Positions 27,228 through 35,212 of a stretch of DNA of 64,000 bases are shown here, in pieces. The notes beneath the pieces are model-generated. The model searched no databases. It was not told where the DNA came from and saw only the letters and a list, made by a program, of their open reading frames with translations. Source of the stretch: Candidatus Endomicrobium neocapritermitis (lineage in GTDB: Bacteria > Elusimicrobiota > Endomicrobiia > Endomicrobiales > Endomicrobiaceae); contig WRJZ01000054.1 of the NCBI GenBank assembly GCA_009778325.1, positions 1-64,000 of the forward strand, in the 5' to 3' direction. How positions within the stretch are numbered: the stretch's first letter is position 1; each line of letters begins with the position of its first letter. A program made the translations under genes and the position numbers.

Positions 27228-27291
27228 GTAATTGTTTTTGCCGTTCGCCGTTGATTCGTCATTCGTAATTAGTAATTCGTAATTGCCTTTA
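27228..27291. repeat. Heptad repeat element, word 'taattcg', at the feoB stop
   Basis: TTCGTCATTCGTAATTAGTA and onward form tandem TAATTCG-type heptads ending GCCTTTA (27285-27291), whose complement contains the feoB TAA stop. A related unit is at 42133-42175. One arm only. Confidence 0.7.
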
Positions 27292-29382
27292 CTGTACTCC
27301 TATTCCAAGAAGAGTTCCCAGCTGAAAAACAATAAAAGCGACTATCCATGCTAAAAGCGTGGTCCCGCCAACCATAAGCGCCAGCCATTTATAACTGGAG
27401 CCTGTTTCCTTAAAAAATACGACCACCGACGCAATACACGGTATATAAATGAGGCAGAATAAAAGAAACGCTACGGCTTTAAGCGGAGACCAATCAGGAT
27501 CTGCGGCTATTCTTTCTTGAAGCGGCTGCGCTTCTTCGGGATCTATGCTGCCCAAAGAATAAATTGTCCCGAGCGTGCTTACGACAATTTCTTTAGCCGC
27601 AAATCCCGCTATTAATGCAATCGCCCTGTTGCCGTCCATTCCTATGGGTCTAAACAAAGGCTCCAAAACCCTTCCGGCTCTTCCTGCGAAACTTCCGGAC
27701 ATTTGCGCAGCGGCAATTTCCGTTTCATCGAGGTTCTCGGTTCCTTTCACAACCGGATAAGCAAAAGCAGCCCAAATTATAATTGACGCCAAAACTATTA
27801 TTGTTCCCGCTTTTTTTACATAAAGCCAGCCTCTTTCCCACATTTTTAAAAGCAGCCCTTTCAAAGTAGGCATATGGTATGGCGGAAGTTCCATAACAAA
27901 ATGCGCGGGCTCGCCTTTAAGTATTGTCACGCTGAGAAGTTTTGCTATAGACAAAGCGATAACAACGCTTAATATATACATTATAAACATTACATTAGTC
28001 TGATATTTAGCCGAAAAAAAAGCTCCGATAATCAAAGCAAATACCGGCAGTTTTGCTCCGCATATCATAAAAGGAGTGACAAACATTGTTATCAGCCTGT
28101 CGCGTTTCGAATCCAAAGTTCTTGAAGCAAGTATGCCCGGAACAGCGCAGCCGTTTGTGGAAATCATAAGCGGCAGAAAAGATTTTCCGTGAAGACCGAA
28201 TCTGCTCATTATTTTATCCATAACAAAAGCCGCCCTTGCCATGTATCCCGAATCCTCGAAAAATGCAATCGCGAAAAACATAAAAAGAACCAAAGGAAAA
28301 AAGCTTAAAACGCCGCCTACTCCGCCTATTATGCCGTCAACAACCAGCGACTGCACGGGGCCTTGAGGAATAATCCCGCCCGCAAAACCGCCGAGCCATT
28401 CGAAAAATAACCCGAACGCGTTTACAACAGGGCCGGAAAGCGTAAACGTAAATTTAAAAATAATATACATTACCGCGGCGAATATCGGTATTCCCAGATA
28501 TTTATTGAGCGCGAAATTGTCTATTATTTCCGTTATATCGGCTTTTTTACCGTCAGTTTCCCTGACGACGGTCTTGACAACGGCTCTGGCAAAACCATAG
28601 CGCCGTCCTGTAATTTCAATCTCGGGTTTTTTGCCGAAATGTTCTTCGATGTGCTTTCTGCTTTTTTCATTTTGGGCAAGTATATCTTTGCCGTTTGAAG
28701 CCTTCCCGGCAGCGCCTAAAGCTATGGGGTCGTTATCAAGAAGTCTGACGGCAAGCCAGTTTCCGGGATATTTTAAAAGGTTTTCATCTTTAGCAATCAG
28801 GGATTTGAGCTTATCAGTCTCTTCTTTTATATCGTCGCCGTAATCAACTTTTGCTCTTGCCTGGTTTTTGAACTTTTCATTTTCACAGTTTCCCACTATA
28901 CATTCCAAAATATCGTTAATCCCTATTTTTTTATTGCCTACAGTAGCAAAAACAGGCACGCCTAAAAGTGACGACATCTCTTTAATATCGGCAGTTTTCC
29001 CCTGTGACTGGAGAATATCAACCATGTTTAAGGCGACTATTACGGGAATATCAAGTTCTATAATCTGCGTGAACAAATAAAGATTGCGCTCCATATTTGA
29101 AGCGTCGATAACATTAATTATTATGTCGGGCTTGTCGTTAATAAGAAAATCGCTTGTGACAACTTCGTCTTCGGAAAAAGCCGAAAGGCTGTAGGCTCCC
29201 GGCAAATCCACGAAATTTATGTCAAACCCTTTATAATGCCTTGTTCCTTCTTTTTTTTCAACCGTTACGCCGGAATAATTGCCCACTCTTTGATTTGCTC
29301 CGGCCAAATCATTAAAAATAGTGGACTTGCCGCAATTGGGGTTGCCGGCAAGAGCAACAGTAATAGTTTTATTCTTTTGCAT
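27289..29382 (-). CDS. feoB: Ferrous iron transport GTPase/permease FeoB
   Basis: FeoB imports Fe2+ across the inner membrane under anaerobic conditions. The 697-residue protein has an N-terminal G domain (GNPNCGKST P-loop near 12-20, DLPGAYS switch II near 58-64), a helical spacer and a membrane core with Gate motifs (NGCAVPGI near 415) and PFMICGAKLPVFA. The start is the internal ATG at 29382, preferred over the frame start at 29424; it overlaps feoA by 14 bp. Regulation is probably by the DtxR-family protein at 29818 acting on palindromes upstream of feoA. Confidence 0.96.
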   Translation of the reverse strand: MQKNKTITVALAGNPNCGKSTIFNDLAGANQRVGNYSGVTVEKKEGTRHYKGFDINFVDLPGAYSLSAFSEDEVVTSDFLINDKPDIIINVIDASNMERNLYLFTQIIELDIPVIVALNMVDILQSQGKTADIKEMSSLLGVPVFATVGNKKIGINDILECIVGNCENEKFKNQARAKVDYGDDIKEETDKLKSLIAKDENLLKYPGNWLAVRLLDNDPIALGAAGKASNGKDILAQNEKSRKHIEEHFGKKPEIEITGRRYGFARAVVKTVVRETDGKKADITEIIDNFALNKYLGIPIFAAVMYIIFKFTFTLSGPVVNAFGLFFEWLGGFAGGIIPQGPVQSLVVDGIIGGVGGVLSFFPLVLFMFFAIAFFEDSGYMARAAFVMDKIMSRFGLHGKSFLPLMISTNGCAVPGILASRTLDSKRDRLITMFVTPFMICGAKLPVFALIIGAFFSAKYQTNVMFIMYILSVVIALSIAKLLSVTILKGEPAHFVMELPPYHMPTLKGLLLKMWERGWLYVKKAGTIIVLASIIIWAAFAYPVVKGTENLDETEIAAAQMSGSFAGRAGRVLEPLFRPIGMDGNRAIALIAGFAAKEIVVSTLGTIYSLGSIDPEEAQPLQERIAADPDWSPLKAVAFLLFCLIYIPCIASVVVFFKETGSSYKWLALMVGGTTLLAWIVAFIVFQLGTLLGIGVQ

Positions 29383-29620
29383 CTTTATTATCAGCCTCTT
29401 CCAAAACCATAATCTGATCCGCAATTTTATTGCTCAAAGCAATTTTTGAACCTTTGACTTTTACCATGATGCTTCCTTTAAACCCGGTATTTGTAACAAC
29501 CTCAATATCTTCACCCGGCATAAAGCCCATCTCAAGCAGCCTGCGGCCTAAGTCAGCATCGCATGACGTTGACACAAATTTACAACATGCGCCTTTTTTC
29601 GCACAACTTAACTTTGTCAT
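29369..29620 (-). CDS. feoA: Ferrous iron transport protein FeoA
   Basis: An 83-residue SH3-like FeoA protein, a cytosolic partner of FeoB. Family features: RRLLEMGFMPGEDIEVV in the middle and KGSIMVKVKGSKIALSNKIADQI at the end. The N-terminus has four Cys (C6, C12, C13, C20), more than in typical FeoA. GGAG lies 6 bp before the ATG. It overlaps feoB and begins the iron-uptake operon. Confidence 0.92.
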   Translation of the reverse strand: MTKLSCAKKGACCKFVSTSCDADLGRRLLEMGFMPGEDIEVVTNTGFKGSIMVKVKGSKIALSNKIADQIMVLEEADNKDAKE

Positions 29621-29637
29621 TAGAGTCTCCTATATTA

Positions 29638-29755
29638 TTTAGATATATCTAAATCTGTTAATGTCAACTTCATATAAAATTATATAATAAAATTTTTTTA
29701 GAAAGTTCCTTAATTTTTAAGTTTAAAACTAAACCTTGTTTAGCTATCTAAAATT
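29638..29755 (-). promoter_or_regulatory. feoA promoter with DtxR/MntR-like palindromes
   Basis: ATTTAGATATATCTAAAT (29638-29655) is a perfect palindrome lying between a minus-strand -35 TTGACA (29667-29662) and the feoA start. A second box TTTAGCTATCTAAA (about 29740-29753) and a half-like TTTAGCTTAAACTAA lie farther upstream. The TTTAG...CTAAA symmetry fits metal-responsive DtxR-family operators. The position over the -10 predicts repression. Confidence 0.72.
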
Positions 29756-29784
29756 GTTTTAGCTTAAACTAACTTAACGGTTAT

Positions 29785-29820
29785 AAAAAAATAAGTCTTA
29801 TTCTTATAAAGACTTATTTA
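29785..29820 (-). terminator. Intrinsic terminator of the DtxR-family gene
   Basis: Minus strand AAATAAGTCTT...AAGACTTATTT with a TATAAGAAT loop and a T-run directly follows the regulator's stop codon, separating it from feoA. Confidence 0.8.
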
Positions 29821-30288
29821 CCCCTGCTCTTCCGTATCTTTTTCCAAATACTCCCGCAAGTTTTCCATATCTTCGGCTTTTATTAAAAAATGCTTTTTTA
29901 AGAGTTTATACAATCTTTCAAGCTTAAGTATTGTTTTATCGCTGACAGCATGTTCGATTTCACATGCCTCTTCAGCCGCAACATCCGCGTCAATAAAAAG
30001 AATATCATTTAAAAATTTATACAATATGTCATGTTTTCTTTGAATTTCAGCGGCAGTTCTCTCCCCTTCTTCAGTCAAATCAACATAACCGTACTTTTCA
30101 TGAACCACAAGCCCGTTTTCGGCAAGAAAATTAATGGCAACATTAACGCTTGAACTTTTTACATCAAGAGCTTTTGCTATATCTCCGATTCTAGCATATT
30201 TTTTTTCTTTCTTAAGGGCAGCTACAGTCTCAAGATAATTTTCTAAAGCCGCGCTTAATTTAATGATTGTTTGCTCTTTCTTAATCAT
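29818..30288 (-). CDS. DtxR/MntR-family metal-dependent transcriptional regulator
   Basis: A 156-residue DtxR-family repressor: N-terminal winged helix (residues about 10-65, IGDIAKALDVKSSSVNVAINFLAENGLV) and a helical metal-binding/dimerisation domain with EEACEIEHAVSD near 107-118 and ENLREYLEK at the end. There is no C-terminal SH3 domain, as in MntR-type members. The start is the ATG at 30288, preceded by AAGGG; a longer frame start is rejected. Likely targets are its own region and feoA, through the TTTAG-type palindromes downstream. Confidence 0.9.
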   Translation of the reverse strand: MIKKEQTIIKLSAALENYLETVAALKKEKKYARIGDIAKALDVKSSSVNVAINFLAENGLVVHEKYGYVDLTEEGERTAAEIQRKHDILYKFLNDILFIDADVAAEEACEIEHAVSDKTILKLERLYKLLKKHFLIKAEDMENLREYLEKDTEEQG

Positions 30289-30314
30289 TTCTATCCCTTG
30301 CGATTTGTTAGATG

Positions 30315-30343
30315 AATATAACATTTTACTTTGGTTTTGTCAA
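30315..30343 (-). promoter_or_regulatory. Promoter of the DtxR-family gene
   Basis: Minus-strand TTGACA (30343-30338), 17-bp spacer, TATATT (30320-30315), 27 bp upstream of the chosen ATG. Confidence 0.78.
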
Positions 30344-30347
30344 GAAA

Positions 30348-30444
30348 AACAGAGAAAAGATAATAGAGAATAGATAACAGATACGGCAACGGCAAAAGAC
30401 AAACAAACTATTCTCTTTTCTCTGTTCTCTATTCTCTGCCTTTA
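30348..30444. repeat. Fold-back element, arm word 'agagaa/gataata'
   Basis: Left arm AACAGAGAAAAGATAATAGA... and right arm CTATTCTCTTTTCTCTGTTC... are complementary word arrays around GGCAACGGCAAAAGACAAAC. The right border GCCTTTA (30438-30444) contains the complement of the nrdG stop codon. Confidence 0.78.
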
Positions 30445-31140
30445 TCTGACCGAAATTAATTCAACTTTTTCTTTTAAACAGCTTATTATGCTGCTAAATT
30501 CGGTATCCGTAAAAGTCCGCTTATTTAAAAATTTCCCGTCAAGTATTTTTGTCGGAACAAATTTTTGCAGATAGTACTTTTTCGCTCCGTTAATCAAATC
30601 GCCGATTTTGATAAAATCATCCGCTTCCAACTGCCCTTTGATTACGGTTGTTCTAAATTCGTATTCGATTCCGGAATTCATGGTTATATCAATGCTTCTC
30701 TTTATTTGTTTGGTATCAATATTTGTTTTAGTTATCCGGCAGTATTTATTTAGGGGAGCTTTTATATCCATTGCTATGTAATCAAGAAGCCGTTCTTTTA
30801 TCAAATCTTCCAAAACATCCGGTTTTGAACCGTTTGTATCAAGTTTCACCGAAAAATTCATTTCTTTAATTTTTGAAATAAAATTTTTAAGATCTTTTTG
30901 AATGCATGTTTCGCCGCCGGTGATGACAACTCCGTCAAGTTTGCCGGCTCTTGTTTTTAAAAACTCAAAAAAAGCCGGTACGGTATATACCGGCTTTTGA
31001 GCGTTGATTTCATTTAGTTCGGGATTGTGGCAATAGCCGCACTTAAAATTACAGCCCTGCGTAAAAACTATTGCCGCTATTTTTCCCGGATAATCAAGCA
31101 AAGAGACTTTTTGCAAGCCTCCTATAACAAAAGACATCAT
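30442..31140 (-). CDS. nrdG: Anaerobic ribonucleotide reductase activating protein NrdG
   Basis: Radical SAM enzyme that installs the glycyl radical on NrdD. The 232-residue protein has CNFKCGYC at about 31-38 (CxxxCxxC) and GVVITGGE near 70-77. It overlaps nrdD by 4 bp and shares its promoter, cobalamin riboswitch and NrdR boxes. Its TAA stop is the outer border of a fold-back repeat. Confidence 0.94.
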   Translation of the reverse strand: MMSFVIGGLQKVSLLDYPGKIAAIVFTQGCNFKCGYCHNPELNEINAQKPVYTVPAFFEFLKTRAGKLDGVVITGGETCIQKDLKNFISKIKEMNFSVKLDTNGSKPDVLEDLIKERLLDYIAMDIKAPLNKYCRITKTNIDTKQIKRSIDITMNSGIEYEFRTTVIKGQLEADDFIKIGDLINGAKKYYLQKFVPTKILDGKFLNKRTFTDTEFSSIISCLKEKVELISVR

Positions 31141-33251
31141 ATCAGAACAGCCTGCTCCTGATCAATTTTAAATGTTTTTCTCAACTGGAATTCGCTTTGT
31201 TTTCCTTCATTCCATTGGTTTACGGGACGTATATATCCTACGACTCTTGAATAAACCTCGCAAGACTTGCCGCAATGCGGGCATTCGGGATGTTCGCCCG
31301 TAACATAACCGTGGCTGGGACAAGTGCTGAATGTCGGCGAAAAAGTAAAATAAGGAAGTTTGTAAGAGCCGCAGACTTTTTTTACGAGATTTTTCATTGT
31401 TTCTTTTTCGCGTATACGCTCGCCCGCAAAAACATGCACGACCGTTCCGCCCGTATATTTTGTCTGAAGCTCATCCTGATGGTCTAAAACTTCAAAAATA
31501 TCGTCGGTATGATTTACCGGAAGCTGCGTTGAGTTGCTGTAATAAGGATATGCTTTTTTGTTTGTATACTCGAATTCATTGGCGCATTTGATATCTTTAA
31601 GTTTTTCTTTGTCCAGTTTTGCCAAACGATAGCTTGTGCCTTCTGCGGGGGTTGCCTCAAGATTGTAGTTATTTCCCGTTTCTTTCTGGAATTCCACAAT
31701 CTGTTTTCTCATGAAATCCATTACTTCAAGCGAAAATTTATAGCCTTCGGCGCTTGCGATATCTTCGCCTAAAAAGTTTGTGCACGCTTCGTTCATGCCC
31801 ACAAGACCTATTGTCGAAAAATGGTTTTTCCAATATACTCCGAAACGCTCTTTTATTCCTCTTAAATAAAACTTTGTATACGGATACAGATTCCCGTCAG
31901 TTGATTTTTCGAGGAGTTTCCTCTTTATTTCAAGGGAAGTTTTCGCGATAATCATGCGTTCTTTTAAAAGAGCAAAAAACTCTTCTTTTGTTTTTGCAAG
32001 AAAACCTATCTTAGGCAAATTCAGCGTAACTACTCCTATGGAGCCGGTCAGCGGATTTGAACCGAAAAGGCCTCCGCCTCTGTATTCCAATTCGCGGTTA
32101 TCAATTCTTAAACGGCAGCACATTGAACGCGCGTCTTCGGGATTCATATCCGAATTAATAAAGTTTGAAAAATAAGGTATCCCGTATTTAGCGCTCATTT
32201 CCCAAAGACCTTCAATATTTTTGTTTTCCCAGTCAAAATCTTTTGTTATATTATAAGTAGGTATAGGAAAAGTAAAAACTCTGCCTGAAGAATCGCCCTG
32301 CATCATAATTTCAAAAAACGCTTTGTTTAACATATCCATTTCAGGCTGAAAATCTTTATATTTTTGTTCCTGAAATTTTCCGCCGATTATCACGCTTTCA
32401 TCGGCATAATAACTCGGAACCGTCAAATCCATTGTTATATTTGAAAAAGGAGTCTGAAAGCCGACTCTCGTAGGCACGTTCATGTTAAAAACAAATTCCT
32501 GCAGGCACTGTTTTACCTGTTCGTAATTAAGATTATCGTAGCGGATAAAAGGCGCAAGCAATGTGTCAAAATTTGAAAACGCCTGAGCGCCCGCCGATTC
32601 ACCCTGCATAGTGTATAAAAAGTTGACCATTTGCCCGAGCGCAGTCCTGAAATGTTTTGCCGGCGAACTTTCAACTTTTCCTTTTACTCCTTTGAATCCT
32701 TCCAAAAGCAAATCTTTTAAGTCCCAGCCTACGCAGTAAACGGATATTATGTTTAAATCGTGAATGTGTATATCTCCCGACAAATGCGCAGTTTTTACTT
32801 CATCGGGATAGATTTTATTTAGCCAGTAATTTTTGCTTATGTTGGAAGATATGTAATTGTTAAGGCCTTGTATCGAATATGACATATTTGAATTTTCTTT
32901 TACCTGCCAGTCAAGCTGGGAAAGATATTCGTCAACCATGTCATTATTGGACGCGGATACAAAATCTCTTATTTTTGACTGCTGCTGGCGGTAGAGAATG
33001 TAGGCTTTGGCGGTTTTTTTGTATTGGGAAGCCATTAAAACTTCTTCAACGACATCTTGTATTTCTTCGATATTCGGCTGATGGAGAAGTCCGTGTTTGG
33101 CTTTAAGCAGTGATATTGTTGCCTGCGTGAGGTGAACTGAGGCTTGCGCGTCAAACTCTTTTGTAACTTCCGCCGCTTTTAAAATTGCCGCGGTAATTTT
33201 TGCTTCGTTAAAATCTACGACGGTTCCGTCTCTTTTTACAATTTGTTCCAT
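31137..33251 (-). CDS. nrdD: Anaerobic (class III) ribonucleoside-triphosphate reductase NrdD
   Basis: A 704-residue glycyl-radical enzyme reducing NTPs to dNTPs without oxygen. The N-terminal ATP-cone (residues 1-95, KRDGTVVDFNEAKITAAI) gives allosteric control. The C-terminal zinc site (TCPSHGY...CPHCGKSCEVYSR) precedes the glycyl-radical motif SRVVGYIRPV, near residue 675. It is co-transcribed with nrdG. The upstream cobalamin riboswitch suggests that the cell also owns a B12-dependent reductase elsewhere. Confidence 0.96.
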   Translation of the reverse strand: MEQIVKRDGTVVDFNEAKITAAILKAAEVTKEFDAQASVHLTQATISLLKAKHGLLHQPNIEEIQDVVEEVLMASQYKKTAKAYILYRQQQSKIRDFVSASNNDMVDEYLSQLDWQVKENSNMSYSIQGLNNYISSNISKNYWLNKIYPDEVKTAHLSGDIHIHDLNIISVYCVGWDLKDLLLEGFKGVKGKVESSPAKHFRTALGQMVNFLYTMQGESAGAQAFSNFDTLLAPFIRYDNLNYEQVKQCLQEFVFNMNVPTRVGFQTPFSNITMDLTVPSYYADESVIIGGKFQEQKYKDFQPEMDMLNKAFFEIMMQGDSSGRVFTFPIPTYNITKDFDWENKNIEGLWEMSAKYGIPYFSNFINSDMNPEDARSMCCRLRIDNRELEYRGGGLFGSNPLTGSIGVVTLNLPKIGFLAKTKEEFFALLKERMIIAKTSLEIKRKLLEKSTDGNLYPYTKFYLRGIKERFGVYWKNHFSTIGLVGMNEACTNFLGEDIASAEGYKFSLEVMDFMRKQIVEFQKETGNNYNLEATPAEGTSYRLAKLDKEKLKDIKCANEFEYTNKKAYPYYSNSTQLPVNHTDDIFEVLDHQDELQTKYTGGTVVHVFAGERIREKETMKNLVKKVCGSYKLPYFTFSPTFSTCPSHGYVTGEHPECPHCGKSCEVYSRVVGYIRPVNQWNEGKQSEFQLRKTFKIDQEQAVLI

Positions 33252-33274
33252 AATACTCTCCTAGTCTCGTAAGT

Positions 33275-33375
33275 TTAATACTGTCTAAGCGCTCCGGCTT
33301 TACGGTTGCGGACCAGCGAGGGACTTTCACCCTTCTTCCCTTAGAAAGTACTTCCTGCTTTTTGTATTGTTACAG
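33275..33375 (-). promoter_or_regulatory. Cobalamin riboswitch in the nrdDG leader
   Basis: The minus-strand leader reads AAGGGAAGAAGGGTGAAAGT then CCCTCGCTGGTCCGCAACCG then TAAAGCCGGAGCGCTTAGACAG. This matches the cobalamin riboswitch core (GGGAA..GGTG.AA.TCCC...CCGCAACNGT...AGCC). It ends shortly before the nrdD ribosome-binding site CTAGGAGAG, so control at translation initiation is plausible; no strong terminator is seen. Confidence 0.85.
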
Positions 33376-33393
33376 CCTCCTTTTAATTCGTCT

Positions 33394-33477
33394 ATATTAA
33401 TAAAATTTTTTTTAAAAGTCAATTTTTTAACACAATATATTGGTGTAAAAGTATATTTTATACCAATATATTGTGTT
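33394..33477 (-). promoter_or_regulatory. nrdDG promoter with paired NrdR boxes
   Basis: Two NrdR-box-like 16-mers, ACACAATATATTGGTG (33430-33445) and TACCAATATATTGTGT (about 33461-33476), begin 31 bp apart (three helical turns), the usual spacing for tandem NrdR sites. Downstream on the minus strand are -35 TTGACT (33422-33417) and -10 TAATAT (33399-33394) with a 17-bp spacer. Confidence 0.82.
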
Positions 33478-33504
33478 TTAACGTTGTATGGATTTTCATT
33501 ATAA

Positions 33505-34287
33505 TTATGCGGCATTTTTTCTGTCAGCATAAGACTTAATGCAAAAAATAACCAGCATTACTATTGAAATACCCCAAACAATGGCAGGGCCTGTTGACAG
33601 GTCAAACAAAAGCGCTGCGATAAGGCTGCCGATAAGCCCTAAAAAGCTGCCCAAATATCCAAGCAGTAATTTATTTTTATACTGCATAACATAATACACG
33701 CCTGCAGCGGGAAATATCAGCGTCGCAAAAACAAGATAGATTCCCGCAAGCTGGACTGATACCGTAACAAACATGGCAAAAAACAAATAAAACCATCTGC
33801 CGAAAACTAAGGTTTGGAATTTATACATAACAAAGGCGGATAAAGCTGCCATTGTTCCAAGCAAACCTATTTGAGACCATGAAACAAACAGCAGTTGTCC
33901 GGCCAGCAAATCCTTCAGATGTTCGCCAACATGAGCGTTTTGGCTCAGCGCAAGCAATATCAAAGTTGCCGATAAAACAAACACGCATCCGATAATTGTT
34001 TCCTGTATTTTCTTGTGGCGTTTTTCAATATACATGAAAAACAAACCGCCTGTAAGCGCGCACAAGAAAGCAAGGCTTTGAACCGCAAAAACGTAGGCGA
34101 TTGTGCCTTCCCATTCATGGAAAAGCAGCGTTGCAAAGAACGCGCCCATTGCCGCAAGTTGGGCAATGGCAAGATCAATAAATATTATCCCGCGCTTTAT
34201 TACCTCAACCCCTAGCGGCACATGAATGGCAAGTATCAGTATTCCCGCAATCAATGCCGGTAAAATGACGGAAATTTCAGAAAACAT
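33505..34287 (-). CDS. Metal ABC transporter permease (ZnuB/MntB family)
   Basis: A 260-residue inner-membrane permease of the ABC-3 family, with about seven hydrophobic helices. Family features: IFIDLAIAQLAAMG near 36-49 and LVFATLIFPAAG near 185-196. It follows the substrate-binding protein gene by 3 bp. No ABC ATPase gene lies in the cluster, so the energising subunit must be encoded elsewhere. Metal specificity, probably Zn or Mn, is inferred from the family. Confidence 0.9.
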   Translation of the reverse strand: MFSEISVILPALIAGILILAIHVPLGVEVIKRGIIFIDLAIAQLAAMGAFFATLLFHEWEGTIAYVFAVQSLAFLCALTGGLFFMYIEKRHKKIQETIIGCVFVLSATLILLALSQNAHVGEHLKDLLAGQLLFVSWSQIGLLGTMAALSAFVMYKFQTLVFGRWFYLFFAMFVTVSVQLAGIYLVFATLIFPAAGVYYVMQYKNKLLLGYLGSFLGLIGSLIAALLFDLSTGPAIVWGISIVMLVIFCIKSYADRKNAA

Positions 34288-34290
34288 TGT

Positions 34291-35199
34291 TTACCCTTCC
34301 TTATTTGAAAGTAAAATTTGAATGGTTTTATCAAAGAGTTCGAAAAGATCTTTTGTTCCGCTTCCGCCAACAGTAAAAGGCATTTCTGCCGCAGGAATAC
34401 CGGTTTTGCCGGACAGCCATTTGGCAGTTTTCGGATTTTCATAAGGCGCATACGCAATTAAACGGACATTTTTCTTCTTTGCAATATCAATCAATTCGGA
34501 CAAGTGTTTTGATGTCGGCGGAACGCCGGGCTTTGGTTCCAGTGTTCCGGCAGAAACAATGCCTAACCAGTCATACAAATAAGTCATATTAGGGTGATTT
34601 GAAATAACTGCCATTCCTTTAAGCGGCGCAGCTTGTTTTTCCCATATTTGAATCTGATTTTGAATTTTTTTATTAAACGCTTCATGGCGCTGTTCAAAGT
34701 AAGCTTTGTTTGCCGGGTCTAAGGCTGAAAGTCTTGCCAGAACAGCATCTGAAACGGAGAGCAAATTGTTGGGATTTAAATGAACGTGAGGATTGCCTTC
34801 TGCGTGAATATCGCCCATACTGCGGTCAAGCTGTTTTGGAACTTCCAAAAGTTTGACATAATCGGCAGCCATAATATTATTTTCAGCTCCCATTTGAACG
34901 GACTTTTTCCCGGCTTTTTGCAGCAATATAGAAAGCCAGCCGGTTTCAAGTTCCGCGCCGGAGCCTATAACCAAATCCGCCTTCCGCATTTGGGCAATCA
35001 AACTCGGCTTTGCCGCAACGGTATGCGGATCCTGCTGCGCCGTGACAGCGGTAAAAATTATCGCTTTATCGCCTGCAATTTCAAAGACTAAAGAAGCCCA
35101 TTCCGGCTCACAAGCAAAAACGTTAATCTGCGCTTGCGCCGCGGATGAGAAAATAGAAAAGAACGTTAATGTTAAAAACGTCAGTAAATATTTTTTCAT
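34291..35199 (-). CDS. Metal ABC transporter substrate-binding protein (ZnuA-like)
   Basis: A 302-residue periplasmic cluster A-I metal-binding protein. The signal peptide covers residues 1-23 (SSAAQAQ). Probable metal ligands are the His in QQDPHTV near 58, HVHLNPNN near 138 and ISNHPNMTY near 205, with a late Asp/Glu region. The His-rich loop of classic ZnuA is reduced to HAEGNPHVH. It sits between a porin-like gene and the permease gene, suggesting one uptake route across both membranes. Confidence 0.9.
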   Translation of the reverse strand: MKKYLLTFLTLTFFSIFSSAAQAQINVFACEPEWASLVFEIAGDKAIIFTAVTAQQDPHTVAAKPSLIAQMRKADLVIGSGAELETGWLSILLQKAGKKSVQMGAENNIMAADYVKLLEVPKQLDRSMGDIHAEGNPHVHLNPNNLLSVSDAVLARLSALDPANKAYFEQRHEAFNKKIQNQIQIWEKQAAPLKGMAVISNHPNMTYLYDWLGIVSAGTLEPKPGVPPTSKHLSELIDIAKKKNVRLIAYAPYENPKTAKWLSGKTGIPAAEMPFTVGGSGTKDLFELFDKTIQILLSNKEG

Positions 35200-35212
35200 T
35201 TTTGCCTCCGTT

